From Amblyornis subalaris (taxonomy: Eukaryota; Chordata; Aves; Passeriformes; Ptilonorhynchidae), in assembly GCA_018881555.1 (NCBI GenBank), contig JACAXG010000053.1:3523210-3587209 (forward strand): 64,000 nt of DNA, read 5' to 3'. Numbering within the stretch: the stretch's first letter is position 1; every line of letters begins with the position of its first letter. Positions 10,708-22,737 of this stretch are shown one piece after another. The position numbers were made by a program, and so were the translations under genes. The notes under the pieces are model-generated. The model had not been told where the DNA came from. It made no database searches and was given only the letters and a program-made list of their open reading frames with translations.

Positions 10708-13700
10708 GTGGCATCTAGATTAATCCTGGGGGCTATCAGGAGCTCTTTAATGCTGCACCACTTGATTCACAAAACACCAATCTTCCCTGCTTCAGCAGGT
10801 CATCACTGTTATGCACAGGGTTTATAACAAAGGCTTGATAAACTCTTCAAGAGTTTAATAAGCAAGATAAANATTACAGAACTTATCATATTGATAACTA
10901 AAAACAAATTCCCCCTCTTTATTTTGTTCTNTCAGTGTGGTTTGGAAATTAGACCATTGAGAAATCCAAAAAACATGCAAGAGATGGATAGTTGTACAAG
11001 TAACAGCACCAGTAATCCACTGTCAGTGGTGCAAACCTAATTTCGGTGCCAACCTGACTTGTTACAGCAAACCAGACACATATCATTCNCTGCTCCTCTG
11101 CTGATCATAGGAATTGGTCACAATTTATTGCCTCCTCGGTTCCATGATCGCCATCACTTCGACTGCATGTTTGTAACATGTCATATTATTCTTTCAAAGG
11201 ATACACATCCATATGTATGCACCGTGGTTGAAAATCAATGTGGTGTTTTGTAGAGGATGGGCAACAGTAAAAAATGGAAAATGTGATGGCAAAAAACTGA
11301 AAACACACAGAGAAGCTTGAGAAGAGAAAAAAAAAAAGCCTGCATCAGACTTGGACAGCAACTAAGCAGGGAATCTTCATAGAGCCAGACTCTTCCTGAG
11401 CTGTGTGTGAGTGCAGAGACGAAAGACTAAATGAAGAGCCCAAGCCCTGGATTTTCACTCTCCCTGAAGAACCAACATCCATACAGGAGATGTGAGCTAG
11501 GCCCACAAAAAAGTTGCAGAGCATTCAGAAGCTGAAGGCTTCTCCAAGTGAGAGACAAGTCACAAAACACAAATTATAGCTTTAGATATGCCCTTTCTTC
11601 CCATGAGAAGGGAGGGAGCTGTTGTAAGAGGAGGAAGTTCTGTGACTTCTGTAGGATAAGGGAGAAAGAAAAACCACACAGGGTTAACAGCTGAAGTAAT
11701 GAGGCATTGTGCCTGCTCCCTCCCTGTGCATGGGCGANGGGATACAGTGCCATGGGGAAGGAATGGAAGCATTCGTGTGTTCCTTACNGGGGACACAACT
11801 GGTAGGCACCATAAAAGGGAAATTCTGCAAGATTGCAGCAAAGCTTTTAATTGTGACTCAGAGCTTCTGGCATGAGGCCTGCCTGCATTCTTCCTCCTCC
11901 TCCTCACCCCACATAGTGAGAAAAATATTATTAGTCTATTAGCTAATAGCTCTCATTATTACTCATGAGCTCTTTTTCATTGCATCCCACTGTTTTCATG
12001 GGAATAGTACACAGATTCTTCTCACTCTGCAGCAGCACTTTCCAGGGCAGAAATATGAACATTGTTTAGAAAACTCTCAGAAAATTGCAGACATTAAAAA
12101 CAGAGATTCATTGATCATGAAACCCATTTCTNTGCTAAGGGAGGCTCAGTCCCAAAAGCACATTTTCTAGTGTTTTATACAGAATAATGTTAAAAAAGCA
12201 GTGGTGAATCATCTTGCAGGTTATCTCAGGAGGCAATTCCTCAGTAGAACACACTTTTGTGTTTAGTTATTGTGGTTTGTTCTTTGATAGACTAAGTTTT
12301 AATTTCTTTATTTTATTNTTAGCTGTATCTTCCCATAAAAGCATTAAATACTTCTCTTTGCATGCAGCTAACAACCTTCCCACTTTTCTCACCCATCAAA
12401 TCTTGCACACTCACTGTTGGACTCATGCTGCTCTCCATCCTCACATTCCCCTTTGGCTGAAGCTGCACTGTGGGGCCATTTGTGGTGCAGCTCCAGAGCC
12501 ACAGGAAGCTCTGANCAGGTGACAGGGGTGTCCCAGAGCAGGAGGGAGGCAGGAGAACTGAGCTGCAGCCAGTTTTGTGCTGTTCAGCTTCAAAGGTTGC
12601 CCTGCAGCTGCCTCAGAACTGCAAGCAAACATGTTCCCTGCTCCTCCTGGAAACCATGGCTCACCCTTCTCACATAAGCAAATGTGACATCTTTTTGGCC
12701 TGATTCACATCCTCTGTTATATCAACCATGTAGCACCACCTCAGACCCGAGCAAATCTGGGAGATTTAGCTGAACACAATTTCTTGCTTTCCTTAGTCAT
12801 CACAGGCCTAATTTAGTACCATTAATCCATCTCCTAAATCCTCATTGGCCCCTATAAATTAATTTGTTGTTCTTCACTAATTTCTCTCTAACTCATCAAT
12901 ATCTTTCTAGTTAGCATACTGCTGAATGCTGCCCAGTGTTTCAGAAGCAGGCATGAGAAAAGCACTGTTATTTGTTTATTGGACACTTACTTGTGCTTGG
13001 CTACTTTTATCAGCTACTATTCTCTTAAAAAACACACGGGACTCTTGGCATTATAGCCTTCCACCGGGGAATCATCAAAGCCAGCAACATTTCACCTGAG
13101 CCCACTGAATTATGCCCACATCCAAATTTTTAACAAACAGGTGCCTTGTATTACAGACAGGATGAGCAAATAGCAGGAGAAGCTTCATGGTGAATGCTAA
13201 AACCTGCTTATATTGCTGTAGTTATTTTAAGTGTGATGACTGAAAAACCTCTGCTCGGCCAACTCACAGAGGGCATTCTCACTTTATTGGCAGTGCCTTC
13301 TGATCACTCAGTGCTTCTTTGCTCCTTTAACTTCCATTTTAATTTTCTCCCACCACTTCCTCCAAGCATACTTTATGGTTCTTCCACTATTTAGGATTTC
13401 ACAGAAAAAATTCAAGANTGCTGTAACACAAAAATACCAGTTAAAAGACACTGGGGTTTTTTCCCCTTATTCCAGTTATATATGTTCTTGTAAAAAGTCA
13501 TGTACCTTTGTCACAGGTGTGCTCCTTTTTCTGTGCTAAAAACTACACAACCAATGGAAACACATAAATACCTAAATCTCAGTGGATAGGGAGGATATGG
13601 GACATCTGTCAATAATTGCTGTCTCTAAAATGAAGCATGTGTTTTACATTGCACAGATGCTCTTTTTCAGACATTCTTTCTGCTTGCCATAAATAGTTCC

Positions 13701-13734
13701 TATCTTGCACCACTCAGATATATTTACCCAGGGA
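10708..13734. other. AT-rich unique DNA, no supported gene
   Basis: No gene is supported. Frames of up to 115 codons are present (11560-11907, minus) but contain N-derived unknown residues and no recognisable domains. Two points stand out: a small CpG cluster at about 11139-11165 in otherwise CpG-poor DNA, and a GC-richer patch at about 12400-12670 in which several frames are open. No interspersed repeat family was recognised. Confidence 0.55.
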
Positions 13735-13875
13735 TTTGTGTGCACATACATGCACAAATATATATTTATCCAATCTGTGTATACACATAAATACAAACGT
13801 GCGTGTGTCTGCATGTGTTTGTGCATGCATGTATATTTACATTTACAGGTGTATGCTACACAGGTGTGTGTTACT
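13735..13875. repeat. Degenerate TG/CA/TA alternating purine-pyrimidine tract
   Basis: This stretch is dominated by dinucleotide alternation: GTGTGCACATACATGCACA, ATATATAT, GTGTATACACATA, GTGCGTGTGT, GCATGTGTTTGTGCATGCAT and ACAGGTGTGTGT. It looks like an old, mutated TG/CA microsatellite with TA stretches. Such alternation favours Z-DNA and cruciform geometry. The overlapping reading frames rich in Cys, Met, Tyr and His (13705-14010 plus; 13644-13922 minus) are artefacts of the repeat. Confidence 0.85.
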
Positions 13876-15686
13876 TCTGCAATTTTNCTGTGCAAATGGT
13901 TAGAAGTTATAATTTTTAGCAATTTTCTTAGAGCCCGAGGTGCTATGATTGTGATCTCACTTGAGAAGTTTATTTTTCAATTACAAAGATTAAGACAAGC
14001 AGATTTCTAACCCTTGTGGTGAAAACCTTGAAGACATGAAGCAACTCCAAAGACCTGAAGTAAATGAACACCAAAGGTGAAAAAATAACGAACATGAAAG
14101 GAATGTAGCATTTTTCAAAATATCAGAGTTTTTAAATTCCCTACTTTTTTACTGACTTGTAATTTTTATTAATGTTTAGCTTTCCTTGCATTATGATCTG
14201 TGTCCATGATGCCCTCCTGAAACAGAAAGCTGTTCTTACATGGGGAACTTCCTTTGCTTCCACAACACGCAAAAACAACAGTTGTCGTGAAATAGTGTAA
14301 TCCATGCTGACCTTTTTCCTAATAAGCATGGGTTTAATGTTTTCTGTGAGTGATATACATGAACCCCTGTAAAGAGGTATAAATTTATCTTGGTGAAATT
14401 TACATCCATGTGAGATGCCAAAAAGATAATTTTTTTTTTTGCTTTCTTGGATTAATTAGTAGCCAAGTTTCCAGTAATTTGGTATTTTTGCTATTTGATG
14501 AATAACATCTCTAAAAGTATGTCTGGAAAGGTACTCACTAAGTTTTTAAACCTTACAGATTAGTTTCCTGTGAACCAGGAATTTCATCAGCTGATGACTT
14601 TTAGGTAAAAGAAATCATCTAAATCCTACTTTCAGACCAGATTTGTCAAACTAGGACCTAGAGATCAGTCAAGCAAATTTAAGGATGACCTAATCCATCN
14701 TTAGAGGAATTTTTTTGCCTCGGTCTACAAAGTCCTGAACTCTCACAAGCCTCCCCACCTCCAATATTTTTCTATTTGATTAGAATATCATACATTTATA
14801 CCTTTGCATACAGTAAACAAGAGAGAAAATGTAGNGAAGCAAGGGAACAAATTGCCTACAATCAGAAAACAGCACTGAAAATTGCAAGTAGCACCAGAGG
14901 GAATTTGAACTTGCTGCTTCAGAGGTTTGGGNAATGTGACAGTGAGATAAATCTCTGCATAGTTTCAAGGGAAATATTGCACAATTGGACCAAGGTGTGC
15001 TGATCCTGATGTTTTGACCTTGCCATGCATTCCTGGACCGAAGTCCATCATTGAAAGGCAGATACAACTTCATGATTCTCCAGAGAGAGCACACAACTGA
15101 CATGTCACCTTGCTATCAAGTGGTATAGCTCCCTCTTACTTGTTTAGAAGTGTTATTGACACCTTGGTATGTCAATGGCTCCTCCACATGGAATGTGATG
15201 CTGTGACAAAATGTTCCATTCTGTTATGGCTTAGCAAGGGGCTCAATAGCCCCCACAGGCATTTGAANGTACTCTGAGAGCTGGAAGCAGTAACTTACAT
15301 AATAATGATAACAATGTATAAAATCTATAGGATTTTTATTGGTTTGTGCTTTGGAAAATTGGAATCTGTGACAGAGCATCAATGCTGAAGCCCTATGGCT
15401 GTGGGCATTGAGAACTGTGGGTGATTAAAAATGAACAGGTAACTGCTCTGTATACTTTGTGAGAGGATTTTAAAAAATATAGCAAATAATCTGGAATTCT
15501 AAAATCCATAACCTTTGCAAGGTGAGAAGAGAGTCTGACACAACATATTTCCACATGCTGATTTGGGAGCTGGACCAGAACAGATTAATTAGAAATTAAA
15601 TAAAGAACACCTGCACTTATTTATATAACTTTGAGTACAGCTAAAATCAAGGGCCCAATTTTTGATACTCTTATATTTTCCAAGTC
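13876..15686. other. AT-rich unique DNA, no supported gene
   Basis: No gene is supported. Frames are at most 107 codons and contain unknown residues at N positions. No repeat family was recognised until the CR1 tail begins at about 15687. Confidence 0.6.
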
Positions 15687-16398
15687 ATTGAATCATAGAA
15701 TCATTTAATTTGCAAAAAGACTATTAAGATCACTGAGCCCAATTGTTAACCCAGCACTGCCAAGTCCACCTCTAAACTAGGTCCCCAAGTGCCACACCTA
15801 CACATCTTTTAAATACCTCCAGGGATGGTGACTCAACCNCTTCCTAAGGCAGCCTGTTCTGATGTTTGAAAACACTGTCCATGAAAAAATTTTTCCCAAT
15901 ATCCAATCTAAACCTCCCCTGCTGCAACTTGAGGCCATTTCCTCTTGTCCTATGGTTTGTTACTTGGGAGAAGAGACCAACTTCCACCTGGCAACAACCT
16001 CCTTTCAGGGAGTTGTAGAGAGTGATAAGGTCTTCCCCAAGCCCCTTCTTCTCCAGGCTAAACACCCNCAGCTCCCTCAATCACTCCTCATGAAACAGGA
16101 CTGGCCCTGTGCTGAGCACTGGGGATCACCACTGGTGTCCAGCCCCAGCTGGATGTGACTCCATTCCCCACCACTCTCTGGGCCTGGCCCCACAGCCAGT
16201 TTTTACCTAGCAAAAAGCACACCCACCCAAGCCATGAGCAGTTGGTTTTCCGGGAGAATGTTGTGGGGAATGGTGTCAGAGGCTTTACTAAACGCCAGGG
16301 AATCAAGACCCACAGCCTCTCCATCATACATTAAGAGAGTCATCTTGCCATGGGAGGAGATCAGGGTAGTCAAGCAGGGTGTGCCTTTCATAAACTCA
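15687..16398 (-). mobile_element. CR1 LINE, 5'-truncated, with frameshifted ORF2 remnant
   Basis: Read on the plus strand, the copy begins with its 3' tail (CATTGAATCATAGAATCATT, about 15687), the hallmark of CR1, so the element runs on the minus strand. Minus-strand translation shows the ORF2 C-terminus in at least three different frames. One (15844-16080) has a [25 protein letters not shown] stretch and [21 protein letters not shown] second (16088-16327) has KNWLWGQAQRVVGNGVTSSW. A third (16203-16532) has KASDTIPHNIL from the reverse-transcriptase palm region. The shifts and stops between them show an inactive copy. It is recognisable to about 16398, where homology ends after the 'CTTTCATAAACTCA' segment, giving roughly 710 bp of a multi-kilobase element. 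CR1 is the dominant avian LINE and copies are usually 5'-truncated like this. Confidence 0.95.
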
Positions 16399-17330
16399 TT
16401 CACAGCAGCAGACAGAATCACAGTGATGAACAACAGGCGAAGCGAGAGAGCGGAATCAGAACACAAGAGCAAAACTTTGTCTAAAACAATTTTAAATGCG
16501 GANAAGATTGAAAGCATGGACTGGGCAGACATCTATAGTATCACAAAGAAGAAGGATTTTTTAATATACATATTAAACACTCAAAGCCTCAGAGAAATGC
16601 TGACATGAATAACATCGTGGCATGTTTTGACAGTTTTTGTAAAAATCGATGCAAAATGCTTGATGTAGGTTTCCCTTTTTTTATAGAATTTGTACCACGC
16701 TATTTGAGATAACATTAGATTGGGAATAGACTGGTAGGTTGACTGGTAGATCTGGGCATAAGAAAACATGATTATGAATACATTAACATTTGTGAAACCA
16801 ATATATTGAATTACCAAGCACAACAGCTTGACATACTAGGCCTTAGCAAAAATTAAAACATTAGCAGAAATTAAAGCTTACTAGCTTTGGGGAAATAAAC
16901 ATTTCACCTGGTCTACAGATGATCCTAAACAAAATAAAATCATGTTAATTTCTTCTTATAGGTCAATAGCTGAATTTTCAATGTACATTTGGGCTCCCAG
17001 AGGCAATGTTTTTAACCTAAAATTCTGTATCAAAAATGTTCACTTAAAATCGGGAAACATCATACGCACAGATATAAATTTTCCTTTCTGCTCTCAGAAT
17101 CATCATGTACAGAAGAAACTCTTTTTACTGCAGCTCTGATATTTATTTTTGGAAAAAAAAATAATACAACTAAACATTTCAAATCTATCTCCTTAATTTC
17201 CATAATTAGGGAGGTATAGATATCCATGTTTAGGTCTAGACTTCCTTGCAAAGAAAACTTTCAAAAGTGCAAGTAGTCCCTAATCTACATGTAAACAACT
17301 AAAATTATGACTACATCTTAGTTCATGTTA
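16399..17330. other. AT-rich unique DNA, no supported gene
   Basis: No gene or repeat family is recognised. A near-tandem pair, TTAGCAAAAATTAAA (16843-16857) and TTAGCAGAAATTAAA (16861-16875), differs at one base. Reading frames are at most 80 codons. Confidence 0.6.
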
Positions 17331-17785
17331 AGTGTTCACCTCAGAATGGTTTCAAACATCCATGCGATATGGAAACCCTTTGGAATGCCGGTATTTCACC
17401 TTCAGAAGCCAAAGGGAGCGACACATTGCCCACCTCTACTTCTGGACGACAACTTCTGGCACACACAGGACCTGTGTGGACTCCTCTGACAGTGGCACGT
17501 CCAGAACTCCCACAGGAATTCATGAAGACATTCTTGGGTCAGACTTTATTTTCCTGGGGACAGGGAGTTGGTGCCACCAGCACAGGGTGGCTATGGGTGA
17601 AGCTGAACAAACTATGGCATTTGAAAGAGAGAGAGAAGGTTTTCCTAGAAATATTCTATTTCNCTCTCTCTTTTTCTTCTTCTATTCCCCTCCCGTGAGT
17701 GGAAGATACNCCATTACTGAGATCTTCAAAAGCAGAGGTGCAGCTCCCATTCCTTCTCCTGAGGCCACACTCTTACTTTGATGTT
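17331..17785. other. GC-richer block, possible retroelement fragment
   Basis: This block is GC- and CpG-richer than its flanks, with several CpGs between about 17360 and 17510. It contains phrases reminiscent of avian LTR-class repeats, such as TTCTTGGGTCAGACTTTATT near 17532 and GGGAGTTGGTGCCACC near 17564. Overlapping plus-strand frames of 149 and 109 codons and a 60-codon minus frame are open but match nothing I recognise. I cannot define its ends or family, so the retroelement reading is inference; a conserved unique segment is the alternative. Confidence 0.3.
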
Positions 17786-20198
17786 GGAGGCAAAGTTTTG
17801 GATGCAGAATTTGAGCCATGCTGCCTTAAGCAGGGGGAAGTCAGGGCAGTACAGCAACACCTCTGTTAAAAACCCTGTCCGTGACTGCTCGATGTTAGAA
17901 AATGAACTGCAACTTCTCTTTCTTTGTCTGTCATGGACACATCAATTTTTCTGATTGTGGCAATGTCTATTATCCTGTGTCTTCCCAAGCAATGGGGTGA
18001 GAAAAAGGACAGTACCTTTGTGATTTGAAAAGAAAATATTCTTTCATCAAAAGCTACTCATTTTAACGTTTTACCTTCCTTGTTAAAGAATGAAGTGAGA
18101 TGCTGCCATATGTGATAAAAAAAAAGTGAATAAATATATTATTACACACTCACATGCACATTCATATCAATCACCCATGTAAACTAATTAACTAAATTAA
18201 TTAACAATTTTAGGCAAAATAAATAATTTTACATTAATTAAAAATAGATGAAAAAAGTGTTGAACCCAGAGCAGAGATACTTCTGAGTTGTCTGGTCAAG
18301 GTACTAATTTGTCTCCGAAGTTCTCCGAAGTTCAGAACTGGGTTTTTGGAAATGTAAATCTGATGCATTTGCAGTTACGACAGTTCTTTGCATTTTACCA
18401 ATNCGCTGCAAGTAAGCATAAATAATTAAAACCGAAGTAGCAAATAAATTAGGGGTGAATTTTGTGATACATTATCCTGACTTTCAAAATTATGGTTGCT
18501 CATTTATAAGCTTAGTAGTAGATCAACCAACTATTGCTATAAATTAGAGTTTCAGTTAATTAGTGGCCACCAGATGTCTCCCATATTGTTTTCTCTATAC
18601 AATAGAAAAACACTCACAATCATGGAAAAATCAATGCAAACAAATNAATAAGGGCTAAAGAGTTCAGCCAATTGCATTCTCCTTGATTCATGCCCAAATC
18701 TACAGTATGTTCTTTAAAAATCAAACACAAATTACTGTGATTTATACTGTTCCTTGAACAAAAAAGCAACAGTTGCATGTAATTACATTCTGTCGACACT
18801 GCATATCTCTGTAAGGAGGCATCCATTGAAATATTTACTTTTAGCACTATTAGCTTTTTTGCTCTCTGGAAGAAAGTTCAATCCAGAATTATTGTCTATG
18901 TTTCTTTGGTCTCCATGTCAGTAGCCAAATATAAACCAATTTTTTTTTGTGTTTCCTCAGCAATTTCTTCCTTTTAAAGTGAAGAATGAAGGGGGAGTAG
19001 GCTTTAGCCTTGTTCTTGTTTTCCGGTCTGGGCACAAACTGGTGAAAGGATGAAGGGAGTAGATCTGTAGCATGAAACAGCTGGCATGGAGGATCAAAAG
19101 CAAATGAGAATCATATATCCCTCCTTCAGACTGGCTCCAGTTCAATCCTATGGGCTCATCTCCCATTTGCAGTTAGCACTCATTAGGTGCTTTCCCAGAG
19201 CAACATTTTTCACATTATTTTCATCCAACTAAATGTCATGTAAGNACTCAGTAGTCCAAATCACATGAAGGTAAGCATGGGCAGCCAGGATATTAACTTC
19301 AGAAGAGGAAAGAACCAAACCAAAATACTCATGTAGTGGCACATTTCCCCATAGAGATCCTATAAATCTACGTTCAGTACAGAATGAAGGTGTTCTGGGC
19401 ATGTTCCCAGGTGCACAGCATCATATGGGTTATGTTTAAGAACTCTGAGAACATAGTGGAGCTGAAGAGCCTAAATCCAAAGCAGCTCACTATGGTTTGG
19501 CATTTCTGTTCCTACTGCAGCTTGTTTCTCAGTGATATTTGTGTAGATGTGGGTGCATTGTCAGTTCATAAAGTGATTGCTAATAGAAGAAGCATGATAA
19601 ACTTATCTGAGACAGAAATCACATTCTACTTTGGGGCTGTCCTGACCCATCCAGTGCTGAAAACATGAGGGAAAATTCACAGTTTTAAAATTTTGCAAAT
19701 TCACAATGTTGTCCAAAGCTTTGTTCTCAGCACTTCATGGTTACAGTCACAGCACCTTGACCAGGTGAGCTGACCCTGCCATTCAGAGTGCCACAGAAGG
19801 GATTTCTGGCTTTGGTTCAGAAGGGAAAGAGCTTCAGTATGAATGTATAATGTATTCTGACTCAAATGCCTGGGACAAATATCACCAGAGCCTTAAGTTC
19901 TGAGGGAATTTTCTCCTGTAGTTCCCTTCATAAACACTGTTGCTGCTTTAAGATCAGAGAATTCCCTCAGGCCGCAACCTCATATATCTTTGTATGCTTT
20001 CTACTTCACCAACTATTTATCAATGTGAATCTTTGTCTACAGGTAGTGAACATTCAGAAAAGAACANCAACAAAGAGTTGTTGTACTTTTTAAGCAAAAC
20101 AAGACAATTTAAAGTAAAATATTTAAATGCAATAGTAAAATTGTTCAGTGTGCTTATTTTTAGTGCTAGCAGCAGCAATTTGTTGTTTTACCTTTCAG
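17786..20198. other. AT-rich unique DNA upstream of the exon candidate
   Basis: No gene is supported. It includes a perfect 10-bp tandem duplication (18313-18332), a very AT-rich segment dense in TTAATTAA/TAATTA motifs (18181-18245) and a donor-like GAAG/GTAAGC at about 19270 for which I found no upstream open exon. If the candidate exon at 20199 is real, this would be intron. Confidence 0.5.
18313..18332. repeat. Perfect 10-bp tandem duplication
   Basis: CTCCGAAGTT occurs twice in direct succession with no mismatch. It is notable only for carrying a CpG in each copy within CpG-poor DNA, suggesting a recent duplication. Confidence 0.9.
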
Positions 20199-20303
20199 AC
20201 TGAACCCAAAGTTAAGCTTTCCTTAGAGCTTGCTCTAGGTCTGTTCAGCTCCTTTGCACGTGATGGATTCATTCCTATCATCCGAATTTTGGTCCAGAAG
20301 CAG
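20199..20303 (+). CDS. Candidate internal coding exon, unknown gene
   Basis: This 105-base segment is bounded by a pyrimidine-rich acceptor (TTTGTTGTTTTACCTTTCAG, ending at 20198) and a donor after CAG (GTAACAG from 20304). Of the three plus-strand frames only the one starting at the first base is open. It gives 35 complete codons, so both flanking introns would be phase 0. The translation begins T-E-P-K-V-K and contains LELALGLFSSFARDGF followed by a hydrophobic Ile/Leu/Val stretch. It reads like an amphipathic helical segment, as found in HEAT or armadillo-like proteins, but I cannot name the gene. A second donor-like GTAAGT at 20316 is excluded for coding use by an in-frame TAA. Chance occurrence is possible: one open frame in 105 bases is not rare. 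No neighbouring exon of compatible phase was securely found. Confidence 0.3.
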
Positions 20304-21872
20304 GTAACAGCTTAAGTAAGTACCATGTAACTTATGTAATTACTGACATGAGGAAAAAAAAAAAAGAATTCTGTGGTAAACCATATCCAATCAGAAAAAT
20401 ATTCAAACTCAAATGAAGGGGTACGCTGGGAAAGAAAATTATGTCTCTGTATTGTAAACGTTATCTGCTGAATTAAAAGTGAATCAAAGATGCTCACCTA
20501 CAGAGACAACTTGATATTAAACTATAATCCATGTTATATTGTTGAACTTTAGACCAAATTGCAGTAGANAATTGACTTTTTTTCTCTTTTAAAAAGTGGA
20601 TGTTTACATATTTTGAAAAAATTATACAAAATCATGATATAAAATTATTGAAGAATGTATACAACTAACTTCATGAAAAAAATCAGATTTTCTCCAAGTA
20701 AGGAATTATGGAGTCCTTCAGTGTGTCTGCCTAACACATGAATTTCTGATAACATACTGAAGTTTTAATGAAGCTGAGAGTTCCTGGCATAATAATACCT
20801 ACTGCTTGGCAGGCTTGCAAGAGGGTAAAAGCTAAAGCTTAGTGCCCAAATTGATCTTGCCATGCACTACTGGAGCAGGAACACCCAGAGCTGTAGTCAT
20901 CCTCTCCTCTTCAAATGACTTTGAGAATTCAAAGNCTTGGTTTAAAAAATAAAAAGGGGAAAAAAAAAAAAAAAAGAATAAACTAATATTATCAAGTGTC
21001 CTTTGTGTAGGATGTAAGATAATCTAAAAGTTGATTGACAGAGAAATTAAATTACAATTTCAGTTAAAAATGCAGCATTCTATACTTGAAATAACCCTCT
21101 CCTGNGGATAACAGAGTGTATCACAATTACTACAGCCTCTTAATAAAACTACAAAATTACAAGGGAAAAATGGCAGAGGACAGGTTAAGCTCNTGCCATT
21201 TCCTATTCATGTTACATCCTTGGCATGAGGGTGGATCGACTGGAGAAAAGCACAGGCTGTACTTTNCATCTTTCTCAGTTTACACAAGAGAGTGGATTGT
21301 TTTCTGTCTCACAGCTTTCTTAGGGGTTTACAGTTGGTTTGTTTTCAAACTGGGAAGGAATAAATCTTTCCATTACACTTCAGCAGAAGATACACATAGA
21401 AAAAAAAAATTCAGTACTGAAATGTCCACAATTTTAGAATTCCAGCATTTCAGGCATCATGTACCACATGGAAATCACGCATGCCTGTATGCAGTCATAA
21501 CACAANCACAGGGCTGGGCTCCATCCAGAGATGGAGGTATTCATAGCCTATTNTCTCATAGAAGAGACGAGGTCTTATTTTCTTCTGGTGACTTCTGCTG
21601 CAGTCTGAAGCAATGCCCTCAATATCAGAATTAATGTACAGAAACCCAAGACAGCTGAAGGCAGGACATTGCACTGATTGTTTATCTTTGTGATTTGGCT
21701 GTAATGGACTTGATTGTGCAGGGCGGTAGATTGGGACAATTAAAGACCAAGGCATGTGCTTGAGACACCCTAGTTCACCCTAATTTAGACAGAAAGAGGC
21801 TTTTTGTCATTCATTTCCATTTTCTAAAATGANCCATGCTACGATCTTCAGTGTCTATAGCATTACCCAAAC
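20304..21872. other. AT-rich DNA, no supported gene
   Basis: No gene is supported. It contains a run of sixteen A at 20960-20975. The 172-codon plus-strand frame at 21116-21634 is interrupted by four N-containing codons that may conceal stops, and it has no recognisable domain. If the preceding exon candidate is real, this would be intron. Confidence 0.5.
20960..20975. repeat. Poly(A) tract, 16 A
   Basis: An uninterrupted run of sixteen A preceded by AAAAAGGGG and followed by GAATAAAC. It is a homopolymer slippage tract or a decayed retroposon tail; no element body is recognisable beside it. Confidence 0.9.
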
Positions 21873-22431
21873 ACAGAATCGTAGAATCACAGAGTGGTTT
21901 GGGTTGGAAGGGACCTTTAAAGATCATCCAGTCCAACCTTGGCAGGGACATCTATCACTAGGTCAGGTTTCTCAGAGCTCCTTCCAATCTGGCCTTGAAC
22001 ACTTTCATCTACAACTTCTCTGGGCAGCCCATTCCAGTGTCTCAACACCCTCACCTTAAAAATTTCTTCCTCATGTCCTATNTAAATCTACCCTCTTTCA
22101 GTTTAAAAACATTATCCCTTGTCTTATTACTACAGACTTTGGTAAAATTCTTCCTCCATCTTTCTTAACTCTCTTTAAGTATTGAAAGGCTGCTATAAGG
22201 TCTCCCTAGAGCCTTCTCTTCTCCAGGCTGAATAACCCCAACTCTCTCAGCTTCCCTTCACAGGAGAGGTGTTCCATTCCTCTGACCATTTTTATTACCC
22301 TCCTCTGGACCCTCCCCAACAGTTCCATGTCTTGTTCTTGTTAGGGACACCAGAGCTGGAACCAGTACTCCAGGTGGGGACCTCACACAAACAGAGTAGG
22401 GGTAGACAATCACCTCCCTTGAGCTGCTGAT
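21873..22431 (-). mobile_element. CR1 LINE, 5'-truncated 3' portion
   Basis: The plus strand shows the reverse complement of a CR1 3' end: ACAGAATCGTAGAATCACAG, then GGTTTGGGTTGGAAGGGACC and AAAGATCATCCAGTCCAACC, nearly consensus avian CR1. Homology continues through TCTCTGGGCAGCCCATTCCA and CTTCTCCAGGCTGAATAACC, and ends near 22431 in the ATCACCTCCCTTGA-type segment. The minus-strand translation of the middle contains [13 protein letters not shown], the conserved CR1 ORF2 C-terminal motif, around 22213-22252. About 560 bp survive, typical of target-primed reverse transcription that stopped early. The tail is close to consensus, so this copy looks younger than the one at 15.7 kb, though divergence was not computed. 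Confidence 0.95.
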
Positions 22432-22724
22432 CAGAGTATATCTGAGCTACAGTGATTGAGACTAGGAACAACAAATCATGAAATCCACCAAATTGGAACA
22501 TACAAACCTGCATGGGCATAGAAAGTGGCAGGGGAAACATAAAACACACCTGGANACTGAACAAGATTTCTCCCATTCCAAATAATGATACGCACCAGTT
22601 TTAAGCATTACTGTAAACTGAGTTATTTCACTCCTATTCCTCACCTTCAGGTAGATTCAGCCAGCTTTCAATCTGCAAAATCGAGTCTTCATTTAGCTTT
22701 AAGAACATTTGTTTTCACTTTTTG

Positions 22725-22737
22725 TATATATATATAT
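22725..22737. repeat. Short (TA)n microsatellite
   Basis: Thirteen bases of perfect TA alternation after TTTG and before GGG. It is too short to be an expanded array but likely length-variable. Confidence 0.8.

Noticed and set aside
21116..21634. 172-codon plus-strand reading frame, the longest in the window
   Set aside because: Four codons contain N and may hide stops; no recognisable domain and no supporting splice or promoter context.
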